Positions 18,649 to 29,026 of a DNA stretch of 64,000 nt are shown here, in pieces; the first letter of the stretch is position 1; the number at the start of each line of letters is the position of its first letter. The stretch is from Rhodosalinus sp041365695 (GTDB lineage: Bacteria; Pseudomonadota; Alphaproteobacteria; Rhodobacterales; Rhodobacteraceae). The notes beneath the pieces were generated by a model. The model saw only the letters and a list, made by a program, of their open reading frames with translations. It had not been told where the DNA came from and did not search any database. A program made the translations under genes and the position numbers. The DNA is taken from positions 248,001 to 312,000 of the forward strand of contig NZ_JBGFSJ010000001.1 of the NCBI RefSeq assembly GCF_041365695.1, given 5' to 3'.

Positions 18649-19283
18649 AGCGTCGCGGCCGCCCGGGCCAGCACCTCGATCCCGGCCCAATCCTCCGCCG
18701 CGACCCGGGCGGCCGGGGCCAGCCAGCTTCCGCCCACGCAAACCACGTTGGGCAGGGAAAGATAGTCGCGCGCGGTCCCGGCCGTGATCCCGCCCGTGGG
18801 ACACCAGCCGACCTGCGGCAGCGGGCCGGCCAGCGCGCGCAGCGCAGCCGTGCCCCCGGCGGCATCGGCGGGGAAGAATTTCTGCACCGAATAGCCCCGC
18901 TCCAGAAGCGCCATCGCCTCGCTCGCCGTGGCCGCGCCCGGAAGCAGCGGCAGGCCCGCGTCCTCGCAGGCGTCGAGCAGCCTGTCCGTCGCCCCGGGCG
19001 AGACCCCGAAGACCGCGCCCGCCGCCCGCGCCGCGGCCACGTCGCCCGGTGACAGCAGCGTGCCCGCGCCCACCGCGGCCCCCGGAACCGCCGTGATCTC
19101 GGCGATCGCGTCGAGCGCCGCCGGCGTGCGAAGCGTCACCTCGAGCACGGGAAGCCCCCCCGCCACCAGCGCCCGGGCGAGCGGACGCGCGGTCCGCGCG
19201 TCCGTCACGACGAGCACCGGGATCACCGGCGCTCGGGCGCAAAGCGCGGCGATGTCTTTCGAACGCGCGCGGTCGTCCGTCAT
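18645..19283 (-). CDS. eda: 2-dehydro-3-deoxy-phosphogluconate (KDPG) aldolase
   Basis: A 212-residue class I aldolase that splits KDPG into pyruvate and glyceraldehyde-3-phosphate in the Entner-Doudoroff pathway. The family signatures are intact: the catalytic glutamate and strand PVLEVTLRTP, GAGTLLSPGD, and the Schiff-base lysine in the SVQKFFPAD motif, followed by CPTGGITAG. The start is ATG 19283. It is the second gene after edd on the minus strand. The 91-bp intergenic region contains the second copy of the repeat described at 6142. Confidence 0.95.
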   Translation of the reverse strand: MTDDRARSKDIAALCARAPVIPVLVVTDARTARPLARALVAGGLPVLEVTLRTPAALDAIAEITAVPGAAVGAGTLLSPGDVAAARAAGAVFGVSPGATDRLLDACEDAGLPLLPGAATASEAMALLERGYSVQKFFPADAAGGTAALRALAGPLPQVGWCPTGGITAGTARDYLSLPNVVCVGGSWLAPAARVAAEDWAGIEVLARAAATL

Positions 19284-19292
19284 GGCCCGGCT

Positions 19293-19356
19293 CCTTCTTC
19301 TTGGCGGAAATACTCCGGGGGAGTCGCGCCGAAGGCGCGGCGGGGGCAGCGCCCCC
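19293..19356. repeat. Copy 2 of the 24-bp repeat with two adjoining hairpins
   Basis: The 24-bp block at 19293-19316 is identical to 6142-6165. A G run follows, then a hairpin CGCGCC-GAA-GGCGCG (19325-19339) and a second hairpin GGGGGC-AGC-GCCCCC (19342-19356). The first hairpin differs in sequence from that of copy 1 but keeps full pairing. It sits between edd and eda, in the same relative place as copy 1 between two co-directional biosynthetic genes. Confidence 0.72.
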
Positions 19357-19374
19357 ATGGCGCACCGCGCCGCA

Positions 19375-21180
<1,806 letters not shown>

Positions 21181-21639
21181 GAAACTCCTCTGCCCCTTAA
21201 TCTAGCAACCCGGTTTAGCGCTAACAACCTGCTTGCGCCGCGGAGGAGGGAGCCCCGGACCCCGGCGGAAGACGCCTGTCCGATTGCTGCGCCACCCTGA
21301 ATTGCGAAGCTCGAAGATCCCGCAATCAGGGGGGATGAAACGCCTGCCTGCCAAGCGGAAAACGCGCCCCAAGATTGATCGGGCGGCGAAAGCGCTGTAT
21401 CGGAAAGCCAAAGGCGCCTCGTCAGCCGGTCACTTCGGCTCTCTCTTGGGTTTCCCGATCGGACCGGAACGACAAACTTCTAGCGGGGCGGCGTTGGATT
21501 GCTGGTTGCGGGACAGGCCGCGCCATGGGCGTCCGGAAGCAGAAGGGGCGCGCGTGACGGGCGCAGCACCGCCGCGTCGCCCGGCGGCAAGGTCCAGAGC
21601 CGAAGGACTTGGGATAGAGTTTGCACGAAGAGGTTTGAT
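21181..21639. other. Intergenic region, 459 bp, upstream of edd and of a small lipoprotein gene
   Basis: It holds the edd operator palindrome near its left end and the ribosome-binding site of the lipoprotein gene (GAAGAGG, 21627-21633) at its right end. The middle is somewhat AT-richer than its surroundings. The open frames there (for example 21233-21643) show no recognisable protein signature on either strand. No RNA gene was recognised. Confidence 0.6.
21213..21226. promoter_or_regulatory. LacI-family operator-like palindrome upstream of edd
   Basis: The core TTAGCGCTAA (21215-21224) is a perfect palindrome with the central CG typical of LacI-family operators. Flanks give TTTAGCGCTAACA. 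Known biology: in Rhodobacter sphaeroides the LacI-family regulator CceR represses Entner-Doudoroff genes and responds to 6-phosphogluconate. Assignment to CceR here is inferred. Confidence 0.6.
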
Positions 21640-21939
21640 ATGAGTTCGAAAATCGCAGGTATGGCGATCGTGGCCGCGCTGGCCGGGTGCACGATTTCGC
21701 CGCAGAACCTGGAATCGATTCCGGTGGTACTGTCCACGTCCCATGGCCCGGTGACGTGCCAGCTTTACACGCGCGAGCGCGTGGACTGGGACCGGTCGGT
21801 CGACCGGCCCGAGGGGATGAGCGTCGGCGAGGCGGACCGGCTCTGCGCCGCGGAGGGCCTGAGGCGCCAGCGCGGCGGCGAGGATACCGAGACCGCGGTG
21901 ACGCTCGGCGAGGCGACCTCGCCCTGGCCTGCGGGCTGA
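21640..21939 (+). CDS. Small lipoprotein of unknown function
   Basis: A 99-residue protein with a type II signal: a short basic start, a hydrophobic core and the lipobox LAGC (Cys17). It should be lipid-anchored at the periplasmic face. The mature part has one more pair of cysteines (VTCQLYTRE, DRLCAAEG), with a run of acidic and Arg residues after WDRSVDRPEGMS. No family is recognised. The start is supported by GAAGAGG at 6 bp. It lies alone between edd and the methyltransferase gene. Confidence 0.7.
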   Translation: MSSKIAGMAIVAALAGCTISPQNLESIPVVLSTSHGPVTCQLYTRERVDWDRSVDRPEGMSVGEADRLCAAEGLRRQRGGEDTETAVTLGEATSPWPAG

Positions 21940-22073
21940 TCGGCAGGCTGTACGCCCGTCTCGACGCGGCCTTGCCCGCACCTTCCGGGCCGCCGGTCCT
22001 TTCGTCCCGCGGAAGGGCAGTGTCGCGCACGCGGACGCTTCCGCTTTCCGCATTGTCGGGCTATGGCGGCGGC

Positions 22074-23270
22074 ATGAATGGTTCCGATCTTCCCGTCGTC
22101 CGGCTGAAGCCCAAGGCCGACGCCCGCGCGCTGCGGCACGGGTTTCCCTGGGTCTACGCGGACGACCTCGTGACCGACCGGCGCACCCGCGCCCTGTCGC
22201 CCGGCACCGTCGCGGTGCTGGAGGACGCGGCGCGCGCGCCCGTCGCTCTTGTCGCCATCAACCCGGTCTCGAAGATCATGGCCCGCGTGCTCGACGCCGA
22301 TCCGGCGGCGCGGGTGGACGCGGGTTGGGTCGCCGCGCGGATCGCGCGGGCGCAGGCGTTGCGCGCGCGGCTCTACGACGCCCCTTTCTACCGCCTTGCC
22401 CACGCCGAGGGCGACGGCCTGCCCGGCGTGGTGATCGACCGCTTCGGGGATATCGCGGTGGTGCAACCGAACGCCGCCTGGGCCGAGGCGCATCTGCCCG
22501 CGCTGGTCGAGGCGCTGGTGGAGGTCACCGGCGTGACGACGGTGCTGAAGAACGCGGGCGGCCGGGCGCGCGCGCTCGAGGGGCTCGACGACCTGCCGGA
22601 AGTGCTTCGCGGTACCCCGCCCGAGGGACCGGTGGAGGTGCCGATGAACGGCGCCACCTACATGGCGGACCTCACCGGCGGGCAAAAGACGGGGCTCTAT
22701 TTCGACCAGCGCGACAATCAGGCTTTCGCCGCCCGGCTTGCGGGTAACGGCCGTGTGCTCGACGTCTTCTCGCATGTGGGCGGGTTCGGCCTCGCCGCGC
22801 TCGCGCAGGGCGCGGCGGAGGCGCTTGCGGTCGACGGCTCGGCCCCGGCGCTCGCGCTTGCCGAGGCCGGGGCGCGTGCCTCGGGCCTGGGTGACCGCCT
22901 CGGCATCCGGCAGGGCGATGCATTCGAGGTGATGACCGCGCTCGGGCAAGAGGGCGCGCGCTTCGATCTCGTCGTCTGCGATCCGCCCGCCTTCGCGCCG
23001 TCGAAACCTGCGCTGGACGCGGGGCTTCGCGCCTATGAGCGCGTCGCGCGGCTCGCCGCACCGCTGGTGGCGGAGCGCGGCTTCCTGGTGCTGTGTTCGT
23101 GCTCTCACGCCGCGGATCTCGCGCGCTTCCGCCGCGCCTCGCTGCGCGGCATCGGGCGCGCGGGACGCGCCGCGCAGCTGATCCGAACTGGCTTTGCCGG
23201 CCCCGATCATCCCCAGCACCCGATGCTGGCCGAGAGCGGCTATCTCAAGGCGCTGGCGTTCCGGCTGTGA
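22074..23270 (+). CDS. RlmI-type class I rRNA methyltransferase
   Basis: A 398-residue SAM-dependent methyltransferase of the RlmI/YccW family, which methylates a cytosine in 23S rRNA. An N-terminal PUA domain (residues about 1-75) is followed by the Rossmann domain: TGGQKTGLYFDQRDNQ, VLDVFSHVGGFGLAA (SAM motif I), VVCDPPAFAPSK (motif IV) and a VLCSCSH segment containing the catalytic-region cysteine. The start at 22074 gives the normal PUA N-terminus. The stop overlaps the next gene's GTG start (GTGA). Exact target specificity is inferred from family only. Confidence 0.88.
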   Translation: MNGSDLPVVRLKPKADARALRHGFPWVYADDLVTDRRTRALSPGTVAVLEDAARAPVALVAINPVSKIMARVLDADPAARVDAGWVAARIARAQALRARLYDAPFYRLAHAEGDGLPGVVIDRFGDIAVVQPNAAWAEAHLPALVEALVEVTGVTTVLKNAGGRARALEGLDDLPEVLRGTPPEGPVEVPMNGATYMADLTGGQKTGLYFDQRDNQAFAARLAGNGRVLDVFSHVGGFGLAALAQGAAEALAVDGSAPALALAEAGARASGLGDRLGIRQGDAFEVMTALGQEGARFDLVVCDPPAFAPSKPALDAGLRAYERVARLAAPLVAERGFLVLCSCSHAADLARFRRASLRGIGRAGRAAQLIRTGFAGPDHPQHPMLAESGYLKALAFRL

Positions 23271-23809
23271 GGGCGCTGCTCGACGCCAACGTGCTCTATC
23301 CCACGGTGATGCGCGAGCTTCTGTTCGGCGTGGCGGCGCGCGGCGGGTTCCGCCCGCTCTGGTCCGCGCGCATCCTCGAGGAATGGGCGCGCGCCGCGGC
23401 GAAGCTCGGGCCCGGCGGCGAGGCGCAGGCGCGGGCGGAGATCGCGCTTCTGCGTGCGGCCTGGCCGGACGCCGAGATCGCGCCGGGCAGTTCGCTCGAG
23501 GCGCGGCTCTGGCTGCCGGACCCGTCGGACATCCACGTTCTTGCCGCCGCCATCGCGGGCTCGGCGGACGCGATCGTCACCATGAACGCGGCCGATTTTC
23601 CGCGCGGCCTGCTGGCAGAGGAGGGGCTCTCCCGCGCGGATCCCGACGGGTTTCTTCTTGGCTTCTGGAAGGCCGACCCCGCCATGGTGGCGGAGGCGGC
23701 GGAGGCCGTGCGCGCCCGGGCCGAGGCGCTGTCCGAGCACGGACGCTGGGAGATCCGCCCGCTTCTCAGGAAGGCGCGGCTGCCACGGCTGGGCAAGGCG
23801 CTCGCCTGA
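23267..23809 (+). CDS. PIN-domain protein (putative nuclease)
   Basis: A 180-residue PIN-fold protein. The conserved acidic residues are visible as LLDANVLYP at the N-terminus, LEEWAR in the middle and SDIHVLAAAIAGSADAIVTMN towards the end, consistent with a Mg-dependent ribonuclease. The start is GTG 23267, overlapping the methyltransferase stop, so translation is probably coupled. No antitoxin-like gene is adjacent, which argues against a simple VapBC pair. Coupling to an rRNA methyltransferase hints at an RNA-related role, but that is inference. Confidence 0.78.
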   Translation: MRALLDANVLYPTVMRELLFGVAARGGFRPLWSARILEEWARAAAKLGPGGEAQARAEIALLRAAWPDAEIAPGSSLEARLWLPDPSDIHVLAAAIAGSADAIVTMNAADFPRGLLAEEGLSRADPDGFLLGFWKADPAMVAEAAEAVRARAEALSEHGRWEIRPLLRKARLPRLGKALA

Positions 23810-23845
23810 CGGGCAGCAAGGCGCGCGGCCGGCGGGGCGTGCGGC

Positions 23846-25138
23846 TCAGGCGAGCGTGCCGTCGGTCGTGAGCCTCCCGCGTCCGCCGAGATAGGGCGCG
23901 AGCGCCTCGGGCAGCACCACCGATCCGTCGGCCTGCTGGCCGTTTTCCAGCACCGCGATCAGCGTGCGCCCGACCGCGAGGCCGGAGCCGTTCAGGGTGT
24001 GCACGAAGCCGGGCTTGCCGCCGCCCTCGGGACGGAAGCGCGCGTTCATCCGCCGCGCCTGGAAGTCGCCGCAGACCGAGACGGAGCTGATCTCGCGGTA
24101 GCGGTCCTGGCCGGGAAGCCAGACCTCGATGTCGTGGGTCTTCTTCGCGCCGAAGCCCATGTCGCCGGTGCAAAGCACGACGGTGCGGTAGGGCAGGCCG
24201 AGACGTTCCAGGATGTCCTCGGCGCAGCGGGTCATGCGCGCATGCTCGTCGAGCGAGGCGTCGGGATGCGTGACCGAGACCATCTCGACCTTCTCGAACT
24301 GGTGCTGGCGCAGCATGCCCGCCGTGTCCTTGCCGGCGCTTCCCGCCTCCGAGCGAAAGCACTGGGTATGGGCCACGAAGCGGCGGGGCAGGGTGGCCTC
24401 GTCCACGATCTGGCCGTTGACGATGTTGGTGAGCGTGACCTCGGCGGTGGGCACGAGCCACCAGCCATCCTCGGTGCGGTAGCTGTCCTCGCCGAATTTC
24501 GGAAGCTGCCCGGTGCCGAACATCATCTCCTCGCGCACGAGCACGGGCGTCCAGGTTTCGGTGAGGCCGTTCTCCTCGACATGGACGTCGATCATGAACT
24601 GCGCGAGCGCGCGGTGCAGCCGCGCCACCGCCCCCGAAAGCACCACGAAGCGCGCGCCGGAGAGCTTCGCGGCGGTCTCGAAATCCATTCCGCGCGCGAC
24701 GCCCGCGATCTCGAAATGCTCCTTCGCCGTGAAGTCGAGGGCGCGCGGCGCGCCCCAGCGGCGGATCTCGACGTTGTCGTCCTCGTCGGCGCCGTCGGGC
24801 ACGTCGTCGAGCGGCAGGTTCGGGATCTCGGCGAGAAGCTCGGCCAGCGCCTCGTCCTTGGCCCGCGCGCGGGCCTGCATCGCGGCCACCTCGTCCTTCT
24901 TCTCGGCGACGAGGGCGCGCAGGCGTTCGAATTCCGCCTCGTCGCCCGCGGCCTTGGCGCGGCCCACCTCCTTGGAGGCGCGGTTCTGCTCGGCCTGCGC
25001 CTGTTCGGCGGCGGTGATGGCGGCGCGCCGCGCCTCGTCAAGCTCCAGCAGCGTCGCGGCGACGGGGGCCGCCCCGCGCCGGGCAAGCGCCGCGTCGAAG
25101 GCGTCGGGCGCCTCGCGGATGAAGCGGATGTCGTGCAT
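23846..25138 (-). CDS. serS: Seryl-tRNA synthetase
   Basis: A 430-residue class II aminoacyl-tRNA synthetase charging tRNA-Ser (and tRNA-Sec). The N-terminal antiparallel coiled-coil arm spans about residues 30-100 (RASKEVGRAKAAGDEAEFER). The catalytic core has motif 2 (TQCFRSEAGSAGKDTAGMLR, HQFEKVE) and motif 3 (GSGLAVGRTLIAVLEN). The length and start are standard. It is convergent with the PIN-domain gene. Confidence 0.97.
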   Translation of the reverse strand: MHDIRFIREAPDAFDAALARRGAAPVAATLLELDEARRAAITAAEQAQAEQNRASKEVGRAKAAGDEAEFERLRALVAEKKDEVAAMQARARAKDEALAELLAEIPNLPLDDVPDGADEDDNVEIRRWGAPRALDFTAKEHFEIAGVARGMDFETAAKLSGARFVVLSGAVARLHRALAQFMIDVHVEENGLTETWTPVLVREEMMFGTGQLPKFGEDSYRTEDGWWLVPTAEVTLTNIVNGQIVDEATLPRRFVAHTQCFRSEAGSAGKDTAGMLRQHQFEKVEMVSVTHPDASLDEHARMTRCAEDILERLGLPYRTVVLCTGDMGFGAKKTHDIEVWLPGQDRYREISSVSVCGDFQARRMNARFRPEGGGKPGFVHTLNGSGLAVGRTLIAVLENGQQADGSVVLPEALAPYLGGRGRLTTDGTLA

Positions 25139-25220
25139 CGGTCCCTCTTGCGACTCGTCCTGGTCGGGGCGGGTTATGGAACAATTCCGCCGCCGACGTA
25201 AGGGCCCGGGGCCGGCCGGT

Positions 25221-25916
25221 TCAGCGCGGGCGGGCGAGGTGCCCCAGCGCCCACCGGTCGAGCGGCGCGGCATGGGTGCGCGGCGGCGCGCCGCCCGAGA
25301 CGACGCCCACCACGCGCCAGGCGTCGCCGTGCCGCTCGAGCACCGGCCCGCCGGAGGCGCCGGGCGCGGCCGCGCAATCGAGCCGCATGTGCCCCGGCGC
25401 GACCGCGACGCCGCCGCAGCCGGTACGCCCGCCGAGCGTGTGGGGGCGGCTGGCCTGATATCCCAGGATCGCGCGCCCGCCGTTCGGCCGGCCGGCCGCC
25501 CCGAAGCCCAGTGGCGCAACTTCGAGCGCCGCGTCGAGCCGGATCACCGCGATGTCCGCGGCGAGCTCGCTCCGGCCGGTGCCGCGCCAGCGCGGATGCA
25601 GGTGAACGGCCACGGCCCGCGCGTGGCCCGCATGGGCGCCCTTGTGCCAGCCCGCGACGAAATGCAGATCGCCGAGCGGCACCGGGCGCCCGTCGCGCCG
25701 CGGCACGCAATGCGCGGCGGTCACCACCCGGTCGGGCGCCACCAGTGTTCCCGTGCAGATCCTGCGGCGGTCGAACCCCGCGACATTGACGCGTCCGACC
25801 GCGTGCCAGGCGGGCCCGCCGGCGTCGGCCAGCGGCGGAAGCGCGCTCTCTGCCCCGCCCGGCAGCGGGGCCCATAGCGCGAGGCAAAGCGTGGCGAGGC
25901 GGAGCGGCGCGCGCAT
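25221..25916 (-). CDS. Secreted trypsin-like serine protease
   Basis: A 231-residue S1-family peptidase. ATG 25916 gives a clean signal peptide (MRAPLRLATLCLALWAPLPGGAES) with AAGGAG 9 bp upstream. The catalytic triad is present as VTAAHCV (His), DIAVIRLD (Asp) and GASGGPV (Ser). Paired cysteines around the active-site His (CTGTL...AAHC) and later (CGG...LDCAA) suggest disulfides, consistent with a periplasmic or secreted location. The substrate is unknown. It is upstream of the serS start on the same strand, with 82 bp between. Confidence 0.88.
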   Translation of the reverse strand: MRAPLRLATLCLALWAPLPGGAESALPPLADAGGPAWHAVGRVNVAGFDRRRICTGTLVAPDRVVTAAHCVPRRDGRPVPLGDLHFVAGWHKGAHAGHARAVAVHLHPRWRGTGRSELAADIAVIRLDAALEVAPLGFGAAGRPNGGRAILGYQASRPHTLGGRTGCGGVAVAPGHMRLDCAAAPGASGGPVLERHGDAWRVVGVVSGGAPPRTHAAPLDRWALGHLARPR

Positions 25917-26074
25917 CCTTGCGCTCCTTGTGAAGGGTGTCGGGCCAGGCGAGCCTAGCGTCGGGTCAGGCGCGCCCGCAAGCGTCCGGGCGCGTCTTGC
26001 AAACCCGGCGCCCGCCCCATAGGTTCGCGCCAGATCTCGCGGGGACGCCCCGCCACTTATCAAGGGAGTCCCCG

Positions 26075-26365
26075 ATGGACGGTGCGAGCGCATTTGCCCA
26101 GATTCTGCCGCTGATTCTGATCTTCGCGATCATGTACTTCCTGCTGATCCGCCCGCAGCAGAAGCGCATGAAGGAACACCAGAAAATGGTGGAGAACCTG
26201 CGCCGCGGCGACCTGGTGGTCACGCAGGGCGGGCTGATCGGCAAGATCACCAAGGTCAAGGACGACAACGAGATCGAGGTCGAACTGGCCGAAGGCGTGC
26301 GCGTGCGCGTCGTCCAGAACACCATCGCGCAGGTCCTCAGCAAGACCGAGCCCTCGGGGTCCTGA
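26075..26365 (+). CDS. yajC: Preprotein translocase accessory subunit YajC
   Basis: A 96-residue single-pass inner-membrane protein of the SecDF-YajC complex. It has an N-terminal membrane segment (ILPLILIFAIMYFLLIRPQQ) followed by the conserved RPQQKRMKEHQ and GDLVVTQGGLIGKI region. It is first in a yajC-secD-secF operon, with 28 bp before secD. The start is preceded by AAGGGAG. Confidence 0.95.
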   Translation: MDGASAFAQILPLILIFAIMYFLLIRPQQKRMKEHQKMVENLRRGDLVVTQGGLIGKITKVKDDNEIEVELAEGVRVRVVQNTIAQVLSKTEPSGS

Positions 26366-26393
26366 CCGCGGCCCCGGACGAAAGGTCCGCGAA

Positions 26394-28055
26394 ATGCTCC
26401 AGTTCGATCTCTGGAAGCGCGTCCTGATCTGGCTCGTCGTGGCCACCGGACTGCTTCTGGCCATGCCGAACCTGTTCTACGAGCGGGTGGAGACCCGTAA
26501 CGACGCGGTCGCCACCATCGAGCGCGAGGGCGCGACGCCGCGGCTGGAGGCCGAGGCGGGGCTCTGGCCGTCGTGGCTGCCCTCCGGCATCGTCAATCTC
26601 GGCCTCGACCTGCGCGGCGGTGCGCATCTACTGGCCGAGGTTCAGGTCGGGGACGTCTACGAAAGCCGGATGGAGTCGCTCTGGCCCGAGATGCGCGACG
26701 CGCTGCGCGACGAGCGCGATACCGTGGGCACGATCCGCCTGCAGCCTTCCGCGCCCGACGAGTTGCGCGTGCGCATCTCCGAGCCCGACGGCATGGCGCG
26801 CGCGCTGCAGGTCGCGCGCGGGCTCGCCCGCCCGGTCACGTCGCTTGCCGGCACGGGCGCGCAGGACCTGGAGGTGCGCGGCGAGGGCGACGAGATCGTG
26901 GTGACGCTCTCGGAGGCTGAAAAACGCGCCACCGACGATCGCACGGTGCGCCAGGCGCTCGAGATCATCCGCCGCCGCATCGACGAGGTGGGCACCCGCG
27001 AGCCGACCATCCAGCGACAGGGCGCGGAGCGCATCCTGATCCAGGTTCCCGGCATCGGCTCGGCCGCGGAGCTCAAGGAGATCATCGGCACCACGGCGCT
27101 TCTGACCTTCCAGCCGGTGGTCAGTCGAAACGCCGATCCCGGCGAGCCTCCGGGCATCGGCAACGAGATCCTGCCCTCGCTGGACGAGGAGGGTGTTTTC
27201 TACAACCTGGAGTCCGCGCCCGTCGTCACCGGCGAGGAGCTGGTGGACGCGCAGCCCGCCTTCGATCAGAACGGGCGCCCGGCGGTGAATTTCCGCTTCA
27301 ACCCGACCGGCGCGCGCAAGTTCGGTGACTACACCGCGCAGAATATCGGCAACCCCTTCGCCATCGTGCTCGACGGGGAGGTGATCTCCGCCCCCGTGAT
27401 CCAGAGCCACATTCCCGGCGGATCGGGCATCATCACCGGCGACTTCACGGTCGAGGAGTCCACCAATCTCGCCGTGCTGCTGCGCGCGGGCGCGCTGCCC
27501 GCGGGTCTCGAGTTCCTCGAGGAGCGCACGATCGGCCCCGAGCTCGGCGCCGACTCCATCGAGGCCGGGCGGATCGCGACCATGGTGGCGTTCGCCGCGG
27601 TGCTGGTGTTCATGGGGCTGTCCTACGGACTCTTCGGGCTTTTCGCCAACGTGGCGCTCATTCTCAACATCGGTCTCATTTTCGGGCTGCTGTCGCTGAT
27701 CGGCGCGACGCTGACGCTGCCCGGCATTGCCGGGATCGTGCTGACCGTGGGCATGGCGGTGGACGCCAACGTGCTCGTCTTCGAGCGCATCCGGGAGGAG
27801 CTTCGCACCGCCAAGGGCCCGGCGCGGGCCATCGAGCTGGGCTACGAAAAGGCGCTTTCGGCGATCGTGGACGCCAACATCACCACCTTCATCACCGCGC
27901 TCATCCTTTACGTGATGGGGTCGGGGCCCGTGCGCGGCTTCGCGATCACGCTCGGCCTCGGCATCCTCACCTCGGTGTTCACGGCGATCTTCGTCACCCG
28001 CCTGCTGGTGGTGATGTGGTTCGAGCGTCGCCGACCCAAGACGCTGGAGGTCTGA
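26394..28055 (+). CDS. secD: Protein translocase subunit SecD
   Basis: A 553-residue RND-type membrane protein that uses the proton-motive force with SecF to pull proteins through SecYEG. It shows the first membrane helix (VLIWLVVATGLLLAMP), the conserved GLDLRGGAHLL segment, a large periplasmic P1 region (about residues 70-370) and five C-terminal helices including MAVDANVLVFERIREEL. Its stop is 2 bp from the secF start. Confidence 0.97.
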   Translation: MLQFDLWKRVLIWLVVATGLLLAMPNLFYERVETRNDAVATIEREGATPRLEAEAGLWPSWLPSGIVNLGLDLRGGAHLLAEVQVGDVYESRMESLWPEMRDALRDERDTVGTIRLQPSAPDELRVRISEPDGMARALQVARGLARPVTSLAGTGAQDLEVRGEGDEIVVTLSEAEKRATDDRTVRQALEIIRRRIDEVGTREPTIQRQGAERILIQVPGIGSAAELKEIIGTTALLTFQPVVSRNADPGEPPGIGNEILPSLDEEGVFYNLESAPVVTGEELVDAQPAFDQNGRPAVNFRFNPTGARKFGDYTAQNIGNPFAIVLDGEVISAPVIQSHIPGGSGIITGDFTVEESTNLAVLLRAGALPAGLEFLEERTIGPELGADSIEAGRIATMVAFAAVLVFMGLSYGLFGLFANVALILNIGLIFGLLSLIGATLTLPGIAGIVLTVGMAVDANVLVFERIREELRTAKGPARAIELGYEKALSAIVDANITTFITALILYVMGSGPVRGFAITLGLGILTSVFTAIFVTRLLVVMWFERRRPKTLEV

Positions 28056-28057
28056 CG

Positions 28058-29026
28058 ATGCGGCTGAAACTGGTCCCCCAGGACACGAATTTCGACTTCT
28101 TCGGACGGCCGAAGCTGTGGCTCGGGATCTCGGGGCTCCTGGTCGTCGTCGCCATCGCCTCCTTTCTGCTCCAGGGCCTGAACTACGGCATCGATTTCCG
28201 CGGTGGCACGACGATCCGGACCGAGTCGGCCCAGCCCGTCGACGTGGGCGCCTACCGCGACGCGCTGCAGCGGCTGAACCTGGGAGATGTCGCGATATCG
28301 GAGGTTTTCGATCCGACCTTCGGCCCCGACCAGAACGTCGCGATGGTCCGCCTCGCAGCGCAGGAGGGCGAGGAAAGCGTTTCCGCCGCGGTCGTGGAGG
28401 AGGTGCGCGGCGTGCTTCGGACGGTCGCGCCGGACATCCAGTTCGTGTCGGTGGAATCGGTCGGCCCCAAGGTCTCCGGAGAGTTGATCAGGACCGCGAT
28501 CATCGCGGTGATGCTCGCCATCGGCGCGGTGCTCGTCTACATATGGCTGCGCTTCGAGTGGCAGTTCGCCCTGGGCGCCGTCGCCGCCCTCATCCACGAC
28601 GTGATTCTGACCATCGGCATCTTCTCGGAATTGCAGATCAGGTTCGACCTCGCGATCATCGCGGCGCTGCTGACCATCGTGGGCTATTCGCTCAACGACA
28701 CGGTGGTCGTCTTCGACCGGGTGCGCGAGAACCTGATGAAATACAAGAAGCGTCCGTTGCGGGAGGTGCTGAACCTTTCCATCAACGAGACGCTTTCGCG
28801 CACCTTCATGACCTCGGTGACGACGCTGCTCGCGCTGATCTCGCTTTTCGTCCTCGGCGGCGACGTGATCCGCGGCTTCGTCTTCGCGATGATCTGGGGC
28901 GTGGTCGTCGGCACCTATTCCTCGATCTTCGTGGCCTCGACGATCCTCCTCGTCCTCGGGGTGAAGCGCGACTGGTCGAAGCCCGACGCCTCCGCCGGAA
29001 CGCAGTTCTCCGACGTGGATGCCTGA
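28058..29026 (+). CDS. secF: Protein translocase subunit SecF
   Basis: A 322-residue partner of SecD. The N-terminal helix is followed by GIDFRGGTTIRTE, a short periplasmic domain and five helices with the NDTVVVFDRVRENL motif and the FVLGGDVIRGF segment. ATG 28058 follows the secD stop by 2 bp. The last 8 bp overlap the start of the TauE-type gene (29019). Confidence 0.97.
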   Translation: MRLKLVPQDTNFDFFGRPKLWLGISGLLVVVAIASFLLQGLNYGIDFRGGTTIRTESAQPVDVGAYRDALQRLNLGDVAISEVFDPTFGPDQNVAMVRLAAQEGEESVSAAVVEEVRGVLRTVAPDIQFVSVESVGPKVSGELIRTAIIAVMLAIGAVLVYIWLRFEWQFALGAVAALIHDVILTIGIFSELQIRFDLAIIAALLTIVGYSLNDTVVVFDRVRENLMKYKKRPLREVLNLSINETLSRTFMTSVTTLLALISLFVLGGDVIRGFVFAMIWGVVVGTYSSIFVASTILLVLGVKRDWSKPDASAGTQFSDVDA

